Assembly: GCA_000469685.2 (NCBI GenBank)
Contig: LS997563.1
Span: 17,468,757-17,532,756, forward strand
Direction: 5' to 3'
DNA from: Haemonchus contortus
Lineage: Eukaryota > Nematoda > Chromadorea > Rhabditida > Trichostrongylidae
DNA length: 64,000 bases
Positions 48,691 to 64,000 of this stretch are shown piece after piece (position 1 is the first letter of the stretch; each line of letters begins with the position of its first letter). The notes under the pieces are model-generated. The model made no database searches. It was given only the letters and a program-made list of their open reading frames with translations, and had not been told where the DNA came from. Made by a program: the position numbers and the translations under genes.

Positions 48691-51600
48691 GAAACTTCGA
48701 ACTCCCCAATTCTTTATTCTCAGCAACTATCTACGTTACCACTCCTAACTCCGGATAAAGAGAGCTTTCCTTCTCTCGCGCACCCGAGAGCTTCTTTCTC
48801 AACCGGGCATTCGGAATCTGGAGGAATCCCCAGAATTGGAACCCTAAAAACGTCCTCTGAAAAATTAAAAACTGCACCGCTTATACGGAAGCAGTTCGAA
48901 CTTGCAATCAGTTCGAGTTCACGTCGCCTGCTGGCGAAATCTTTTTTTAAATGAGGCGAAGATGGCATCACGGTTCACTACCGTCTTCGGTCTCATCACA
49001 AAAAACTTGTGAACTGACCTTATTGAAGATCATCTACCGCAATGACTACGTCACTCTGGTAAAGCCTTGTAGATAACACCTCCAGAAAAGGCAACGAAAA
49101 TGGGGAAGAGAATGGGGTAGATGGGAAGGAAACCAAATTCCTTGCTACCGAGTTGTAACTCACAGACCGTGTTGAGGAGGACATGAAGCGAACCAAGACT
49201 TCAGAAACAGGATTCCTCAGGAGAAACCTGGTCTCTAACGGTAGGGTAGACCATACCAGGACGTTAAGGCCCGGATATATCGAAAAAATTGAAGCTATGA
49301 TGCTCGACATCCACAATTCAGCTATATGCAGTGGGATGGGTAGTGAAATAGGCCTACAAAGGGATGTAACTGGGCCGTGACAGAAACGATATGGCTGAGA
49401 CGAGATTTTGGGAACATGCTGAGCTGTTTTCTTCCAGAATAAGGAGCCTCCAGCCTTTAACTCAGTGCTGCACCAAGTCTAGCCATCTTTTGTTTTGTAA
49501 ACTTTTTTCGTAGCGTTTTTGTTACAGCCAGTAGCTTGAAAGTTCCTTTCTCTCTTGTGAGCATCTTCCCATGCATCTTCCCACTCGAATCGATGTTTTG
49601 TGCGAAGCAATGAATGGAGGATTAATCACTATCTTCTTCTGCCCACCAAATGGGCAATAAAGTCTGCGATAACGAGTATCTGAGCCCGTCATCCGCATGT
49701 TCGCCTTCTGTGTGAGATTTAATGGGACATCTACTGCCGTCCTACTGTCTATTTAGAATTTGGTATCATAAAACATGACCATCGTTTTTATTCACAGTTA
49801 AGTTCGTATAGAGCCTTACGAATAATTCTGGAAGTCACTCTTCTGATAAACTGCTCCGCTGTAAGGTATGGGGCCCGTTTAGGATATCTGTTGCTTGTGA
49901 CAATCTCTTTCCAAGAATGTAAGAATGTCACAAACAGACCAAAAAGGTTCCAAAGTCGCCAGGTAAAACTTCGGAAGTGTTACATCATGACCATGATGAC
50001 CCTCAATTCCTCAATCATTTCACATTTTTCCCTCCTCACTTTCTAATCCCTCTCTCCTGAGGAAATCTGCACGGCACGATCTCTCAAATGAGTGAAGTAC
50101 TTCGAGGGAATGGAAGCCCACCTAATGTGTGGAGATACCCTTGGGCGTATGTACATATCCCATGAATCGACCACCCGTCTTATGCAAAGCGGTCCCCATA
50201 CATAAAGGCAAGTTAAATCATTTGGGGAAGACAAAAGAGCTGATTTAAGGCTGAGTTCAGCAAGCCATAAAAAGGCCCACCCCGTATCCAAGGTGACTGC
50301 TCCGGTTACAATTGGAGTTCCGAACGTGTTCTGCGTTGTTCCCACAATCTTACCGCTGCCTTGTTAAAGTCTCTGATTGAGGAATATTAAAAAGTGGGAC
50401 GCAATAAGATCGGTGCTGCATGATATGGTATGGTTATCCAGTAGCCCAGGCCTCTGCTGTACTCATTACCCAAGTGTGTAGGGTAATTGCGTAGGAGAGA
50501 CCAACTCTAGCCAGCACCTAAAAGGAATCCGTTTTGACGATGGTTTCGAACTTCTGTGCGATTATTGCGTCTGGAGACTGGAGATTTGAATGGGAAACTA
50601 TTTGACGACACTTTTCAAAACTGATCTCTCCGGCATGCTTACTGACCTCTGCCAATCCTTCACCATCTGGATAAACGAAAATAGTAGAAGAATAGGGGTC
50701 CAGAGGCCAGGTAAATATTTTCTGAACATCGCATCCATATCGAGTTACCGTCGTCGGGACGGGACATGCACATACCAACGTAAACGTTGGTCTGCACCTT
50801 TTCGATTCCTGTTTGTAACTCCTTCTGACCATACCTTTACTGATAGGGAAATAAGTTCAATTTTTTTGCAAACTTCGAACTTTCATTTCCCAAACTTTCA
50901 AACTCTGCTTTTTTAAAATTTATTCACATACCTTCATTTCTAACTCAACTCTCATATTCTATGTGGTTTTTTTTGTTTCCGTGCGAACTCCACTTGCCGT
51001 TTCATGCACATTTTTCATGAATTGCCGCTTGGCCAGAGCTGATGTAACACCACCACTGGAAATGTCACGTCATTCAATCGGAGTGACGGAGCTTTTCTTC
51101 CCCTCTATTAGGTAGTTGATCCAGGATGCATGGTCTGAGGCAATAAAGAATCCTTCGGGAATCAGTTAATCCCTTCTATCATTCTTGAGGCAGACCATAA
51201 GCTAGTCTGCTTTGCCATTCCAAATTCCATTCGATAGGCTGACGCTTGGTGATGGGGTAACGGCACAGGGTTATGCCATCATTGCACGCACGCAAACTGA
51301 TGGCCAGGTTGTTTTTTGCCATATCCATTTTTGTTCCCGAGAAATGCAATTTCACACTGCCCCCATATGCTATGGAAGCCTTATCTTTTGGTCATTGAAG
51401 CGAGATTTTTAACAACACTTCTTAAGGCTAACTTTTCGGCGCTTTTGCCTTCTTCGGAGCCTGAAGCTATTCAGGCTTGTCCGAGCACTACAACAACCTG
51501 AAAAGGAAACTTAATGGGGGCGTAAATTACTGTTTTGAGTTCGCTAATTGAGTAAGCAACTAACCTTCGTATAGTTGACCGGTGCAGCCCATCGATTACC

Positions 51601-54600
51601 TCAAAGCTCACCTTACTCGAACTGCATTCCCCTCAACTTCGCTTGAGTGGTGGATTCCACAGGTCGATAAGTTCGGATAGTCTCCTGTATGTCTTTCCAG
51701 GTTCCGAAGAAGACAAAAAGGTCGGAACGTCAGCTTTGTTGAAAATCGGTTCCACGGTTTATGAAGTAAAAAGTCACAAATGGAGGAGAAATGCCGAGAT
51801 CTACGGAGAGTCGAACTTGCTCACATTCTCTATCTACATTTTCGAATCTTTCTAGCCATTCCATCCTCTCTATGAGTTCCGCATCTCACTTTCGGGGAAA
51901 GTTTCTCATGTGGTGGAGATTCTTGAAAGAGGAAAGCAATTTCGTTTCCTGTACTTGATGCGAATCCCTATTACCGCAACTACCTACCATAAACCCCATT
52001 GCGTTTGTCTGATGGCCCATTTTTAATTGTTGTTAGTGCGCCTAATTTTACTTATTCTTATTTCGACTTTTTCTGATAGAAAACATGATTCCTTACTATC
52101 AAATTTAGCTATACAACTGGTTACAGGAGCGTATAGTATATTTTCTAATGACATAAAGGAGGGCCATATAAAGGAAGCATTTTTGGCATAAGATCAATCG
52201 AAAATACCTGCGTGAAGGCACAACTTCAATGATGCGAACGTTCTTTATGTTCGTTTGATGTCAGATTAACCAACTCAATCACAGTCATAGCGTAAAGTCC
52301 TGGCTTAATCCAGTGTCTCGAACAAGAAACCGGGCGAATACAACAAATTTGATCGTACCATTTTTTGCAGGCGTAATAGTTCCGATTTTCCGAGAACAAC
52401 CGCATTCATGGCGCGAATCTTACCTTTTTAGACCAACAAATAGCTTCACAAAAGTGTCTGAGTCGGTACAACCTTTTATGACGCTGCCTAACTGTTTCCA
52501 GACAGCAGATAATTTAATTGGCCTTGTCGTGGTCCATTCCATAGGTTGTGCATATGGAACGCATCGCCTTCGTTCAATTTTCCTCCGGCCTGCCTGAGCT
52601 CGTTCACCCTACACACCTTCTTCTCCCTTGCTTTGATCCCGCGCCTTCACCCTACACATGTAGGAGTACCTAAGTCTGTATCTTATTTTCTTTCTATTTT
52701 CTTTCTCTATAAAACAAGAGCTTCCCGGTAGACAAGAGCTTCACGTCAATCGCTTTATGCTAATGCTTTTCTAGAATATGCTTGAAGCTCCTTGTTGATT
52801 GTACTACTTTTTCTGCTCAATTAGTCTAATACATCCAAGGAGCCCAGCCTTTTTCGCTTACCTTGCAAAATCGATCTCGTGGGGATTAGCCGAGACGTTC
52901 AAGAAGAGACCTCAATGTACTGAAGCAGTATGACCAGGCAGTCACGACCTGCTTATCTATTCTTACCTATTGGACAAGTTTTCCATATTGGCAAGACACT
53001 CCTTTGAGTAGCGTCGATAATATCGGTAGGCAACTCAGCGCGGCTCGGCACCCACATCTGGTTCCGCTTCTACTGGCCATGGGGGAAGGGACGATGGCGT
53101 ATTGCTATCACGATCGCGAAAGTTATCACGATCTGTAGATTACTTGGCCATATTCCGTCCAGCGGAAAACGGAAATGTTCAACGGAAATCGAGGGTCACT
53201 GAATATGCAGAAGATCCGTGGCAGTGAAATCGCATTACCACAACCTCGGCATAGATAAATTTAGGGGGTGGAGTGGTGAGCTGGTTCCATTTTGTTTCTC
53301 TCTCGGAAGCCATGAATTTCGTAACTTCGTGGGAGAACGTTCTACAGAAAAAAAAGCTTACTGGGAAATTGCTGGCATGTACTTTGGCCTCTTGAGAAAT
53401 CAATCCTTGATTAGTGTAGGGGGTTTCCAACTGTTACCAGATTCCCATTCATTTCATTTCTTTACTGAACCATTCATTATTGTGTAATGCATTGTCTCCA
53501 CATTCCATCAGTAATTCATCGAATTCTCATTTGAATCCACAGAATTCAACAAGAGGTCATGAAAAATTCGATAATTGGGATTTTTCTCCTCAAAGCTTTC
53601 CTAAGCTCTTCACTAAGCCTTTTTGTCATTGATTGCCTGAATTCCTGAACTCAGAGGAGAACGGGCATTCGTCGTCCTCGGATGCTGTTTTTTATGGCCT
53701 CTCGGGACCATTTAGTCTTTCCCTCTCGGCCATTCCAGCTTAATTGACACTGATAGCGGCTATGTCTCCGATTCCGAAGCTTTCTAGATTAGAGACGATC
53801 GAGCATCTCGGCCTCGGCTCTTCTCATTACGATTCTATCCCTATTCGTACCCGTGAAAGCAACGCATCGGTGAAGCTCTCTGTCTGTGTTGAGCGTCCGT
53901 CCGTCCCGCACATCTCGTCTTACGTCCGCCGAACGGAGCTCTCGAATTTCAGCCGAAAAATCGCATCCACCGACGCTTGAGCGGATATCGGCCGATTATG
54001 GAAGTGCCTACGGTATCTGGCTCTGGCCGGGCCTGTGTATGTCCCTTTCAGTCGCCGCTAATGATAGGATTGAACGAGCCTCGGCTGTCACTTCCTGTGC
54101 CATGCATGACTAGTTCATATTATCGCCCCTTCATTCGTGAACCATTGAAAAAAAAAGTTCGCGAAGCATTTTTATCCATTGCTTTGTGGATGATCGAATA
54201 CTCACTAAATATTACCCTACATATCGAACTTCTCTTCGAAGCCTATTCATCGAGAATGTCGGTCGGACTTCGTTTTTTGAAGTCTTTTAAAACCCACGCC
54301 TCTATCCCCCACTCCCATAGGGAAGTAAAGTTTTTGAAACGCTGAGCAAATCAGCTGATCAAACACCCAACATTATTCCCGGCTCTACATTGAGGTCTGG
54401 TACCAATGTGGGCCATTGCGGTCTCACAAAGAGGAAAGCCTGGGGATGTCTTTTGAACGGGTCCACCAGTTTCCCAACGTAGAGGTGCCCGCATGGGGTA
54501 GATTGCTGGATTCCTCGATTTTTTATCACCGCAAAGTTACGTAGAATATTTACAATGCTTCCAGTTTCTACGATTAAAACAAAACCCGATTTGACAGAAT

Positions 54601-55499
54601 TCATTACGGTAACCTACTTTTTTTCAGACTTTTCCGGGAGAATCTGCAAACATGGGGACTAACCGCACCACAATGTAGGCGAAGACATAACCGCCGATTG
54701 ATTTTGAGGTCCATCAACCCTTAAACTTTTAGATTTCAAAGTTGTGCTCACCCAGGGTTTTTCACAACCCGCAACTGCTAGTGGTATAAGGATTTGCATA
54801 TATATTTACATCTACACAGACAAACATGGAGGGGTATACATACGAGGATTAGAATTTGCATAATTCAGTATGAGCTGTGCGGGAGACGGGTCGGAGTCAG
54901 TCATGTGAGTCCATTCTCTTCCCATACCCCCGCTACCCACTCCATGCATTCAGTAATGCGCTGGTAGCGACGTTTTTCTGCATTCATTTCGATAGTTTTA
55001 GCTGGAGTTAGAGCCTGATTTCTAGCCAGGACACCACACCACAGTTATGTAATATATGCGTTGGCGGCCCATTGTTACAGCTGTAGCACATGTGTCACCA
55101 GGGGGGAGCTTACTGGTAAGCACAATGAGATCGGAAGGATGTGCGGCGGCGGTCAAGCACTGCATACAAGTGAAGGGAATTGAGCGTCACGCTTGATAGC
55201 AGAAGGAACAGCTGCGACACACTCTCTCACATCTCGTCGTCGGCTTGGAGCTGTACACAAAGAGTCATTGCGTCTTCCCACCCAAAGCTAGGCCCCCCGT
55301 CAGCCCCAAGCTGGGGCTCATTCTGAGATGCCCCTCCGAAATGGCACCGCAACAACGTCGTGCTTCCATTTGACTTGTTTGTCGTTGCAGCATGATATCC
55401 CATCTCTGTCTGCTCATTTAGCCCCTGGAGGAAGTCCCACTGTTCTACGATTACTCGTCCGAGCGGAATAATCATTACCTCGGAAGCATTGTTACGCGC

Positions 55500-55680
55500 G
55501 GCGAGCACGGAGGATGCATAATTGCGTTATCCGTGCCCGCGCCATAAAAATTTCTTTGGAATGTGTGTCTCGTCGCGTGGGGCCAGGCCTGAAGCCCCTC
55601 GGAGAACGCCCGGAGGCGCGTTTGGGTGCGACGTGCGTCGTTGTTGGTGGGGCTTTCAAGCGACCAGAGCCAGTCCATTC
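55500..55680. repeat. GC-rich island, probable repeat
   Basis: This block (CGTCGCGTGGGGCCAGGCCT, GGAGAACGCCCGGAGGCGCG, GGGTGCGACGTGCGTCG) is much richer in GC than its surroundings. All three frames on both strands stay partly open, but none has a recognised domain. It is more likely a repeat or a regulatory CpG-rich patch than a gene. I cannot show other copies within this window. Confidence 0.3.
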
Positions 55681-56454
55681 ATCTTGCCTCACACTCACCC
55701 AATGTATGAATGCAGTTGTTTTTTCGTGGTCTCGCCTATGCCTATTGAAATTTCAGGCCACCATGCTCACCTAAAATGATGGGGGACCTTCCGCCCCCTG
55801 TGATGGTCCAGTCGACGGTGACTATCGTAATTCGCTTACATCTACTTAATGCAATCAGATCTCCTAGGCACTTCTTGAAGCTTGCTTTCCGTAATGGCTG
55901 TTTCACTCGTTAACTCAAGCAGGATGCTTAAGTACACGGAAAATTCGCGGGGCGGACATTTCCGCTTCACTTAAGGCAGTTTCTACTTCCTTTCAGCAAA
56001 AACCAGCGGAACCTGGAATCAGTTCTCCCTCACTGCTGCAATCCAAGACATTTCATGCTTCTTTCTTACCGATTTCACACCTTTCTGAAGTGCCCATGGT
56101 TGCCATTTCACCGTTTTTATTTGCTCGGGCAATTTCAACATTCTACCGCTCCCACTCATCTTCTTTTCTCCCAGGTACACACCTACTCATTAATAATTAC
56201 CATGAATAGCTCTTTCTTTCCCGTCCATTGTGCTCCTATTTCCTCTACACAATACCTGCCAGCCAGCAGCCATTGCAAAACTCCGTGGCACCCAGGTTGC
56301 CCTTGGTGCTTGCCTTTTTCACTGCGATGCCAGTTACTTTGTGAAAAGACAGTAGTATGGTTGTTTGTGATGTTTGTGGCGCGCCAGCGCTCAGGCATTG
56401 GGAGATTTGGATCAGTCGTTGCTCTGCATAGGCCCTAATTGGGAGGTAATTGTC

Positions 56455-56973
56455 GCGAAACGCGGTCAGACGACCTCGGCGGATGGAGAGGCGACTGGTT
56501 CGTACCGTACGTAATTGAGTGTTCGCGGTAGTGCCAATAGATGCCTGCCTGGACGGCTGGCTGGCTGGTTGGCTGAGAGGTGGGTGGCCGTCCGCGGTGT
56601 GCGTCCGCGTGTGGATTCGGGCTCGCGGTTACCCCCATTGTTCACCTGCCACGTCCCCTTGGGGTGGGCCCCAGTCAGCCTCTGGTCCCCCCGCTCTTCA
56701 CCTGCACCTGCTCTCCTGCGTCTCTGCTCTTTGTCGAGCTTATTTCTAACAACCTGCCATATGTTATCCATGATATCCATGCAGGCTCCGCCTCCCAATG
56801 CTGCGTCTCCTTGCTACACGTACTGTCTCGTGCTGTTTTGCGCTACGTCGTCTGCGTCTCTTAATTTTCATGTTTTCTCATCACGGATGTTTTTAGTCAT
56901 ACGCACTCTCCGCTCCTCACGCTCTCTCGCCAGCTGCCCATTCATTCCCATCCGCTTCTGATCCAACTGCGGC
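56455..56973 (+). promoter_or_regulatory. GC-rich region upstream of exc-7 (promoter or 5' UTR candidate)
   Basis: About 0.5 kb directly before the first exc-7 exon is GC-rich, then pyrimidine-rich towards the start codon, with a run of CTGG repeats at about 56549-56568. An open frame of 148 codons (56515-56961) ends 12 bp before the exc-7 ATG but has a low-complexity, non-conserved product. The position suggests promoter and 5' leader sequence. No TATA box or trans-splice acceptor was identified with confidence. Confidence 0.4.
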
Positions 56974-63888
<6,915 letters not shown>

Positions 63889-64000
63889 GTCAATTTTCTT
63901 TTTTATGCGTATTCGACTGAAAAGCTCAAGTCTATTCTCCGTGGGCTACATCAATTTTTTTAATTGTGAATGGGATGGCCTTCTTTTTGTGTGATACTTG

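Larger units (their letters stand above)
28577..56973. other. 28.4-kb gene-poor interval with decayed repeats
   Basis: I found no conserved protein-coding exon chain on either strand. The many open frames of 60-165 codons lack recognisable domains, and the longer ones I examined do not join through splice sites in consistent phase. What can be supported are dispersed tRNA-derived SINE copies, a diverged pair of 0.3-kb repeats and a few hairpins, listed separately. Stretches at about 29-30.6, 32-35.5, 37-39.7, 43-45, 46.3-54 and 54.6-56 kb hold nothing I can name. They may be old retroelement remnants, regulatory DNA for exc-7, or genes too divergent to see. Confidence 0.6.

Noticed and set aside
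50043..50832. Minus-strand frames of about 100 codons at 50-51 kb
   Set aside because: No recognisable motifs and no splice chain between them. Overlapping + frames are also open, so coding cannot be supported.
56515..56961. 148-codon + frame as a protein gene
   Set aside because: Low-complexity, GC-driven product with no domain, just upstream of exc-7; overlapping frames on both strands are equally open.
28577..56973. Prokaryote-type systems (CRISPR, toxin-antitoxin, phage or integron)
   Set aside because: No regularly spaced repeats, no bacterial gene structure and no related protein families; the setting is plainly eukaryotic.

Overview
The window is nuclear DNA from a nematode, most likely a strongylid or hookworm-type worm. 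The evidence is short introns ending in TTTCAG-like acceptors, acceptor-like AGs just before start codons (the usual place for spliced-leader trans-splicing), and RTE-type LINE remnants of the kind common in hookworm genomes. The order and genus are inferred; the phylum is well supported. All recognised genes lie on the + strand. Their exons were joined by eye using family conservation and reading-frame phase.

Left block (about 2.4-18.9 kb): rpb-4 (RNA polymerase II subunit RPB4, 141 aa), an RNF14-type RBR ubiquitin ligase (463 aa), a 54-codon unknown ORF and mdf-1 (spindle checkpoint MAD1, 707 aa) run head to tail. Gaps are 0.2-0.6 kb and there is an AATAAA after mdf-1, so the block could be an operon. 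Its introns hold two MITE-like elements sharing a terminal motif, an RTE 3' tail, a short near-palindrome and a 0.53-kb fold-back element. A mariner-like transposase remnant lies at the left edge.

Middle block (about 18.9-28.6 kb): after an intergenic stretch with a decayed minus-strand RTE element come TRIP4/ASC-1 (zinc finger plus ASCH domain, 432 aa) and an MTCH-type mitochondrial carrier homologue (346 aa), 328 bp apart.

Gene-poor block (28.6-57.0 kb): no convincing gene was found. It holds a dispersed tRNA-derived SINE family, always in + orientation. One copy (45916-46213) still has Pol III A and B boxes and perfect 12-bp target-site duplications. Older copies include one ending in a perfect 26-bp hairpin and continuing into a second repeated segment.

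Right block (57.0-64.0 kb): the 5' part of an ELAV/Hu RNA-binding protein gene (exc-7 type), with RRM1, RRM2 and part of the linker. It has long introns, one with a GC-AG boundary, and runs off the window before RRM3.

No CRISPR array, bacterial-type operon or defence system is present. The most novel material is the repeat biology (SINE family, fold-back elements, MITE pair), the possible rpb-4/RNF14/mdf-1 operon and the unknown small ORF at 12162-12326.
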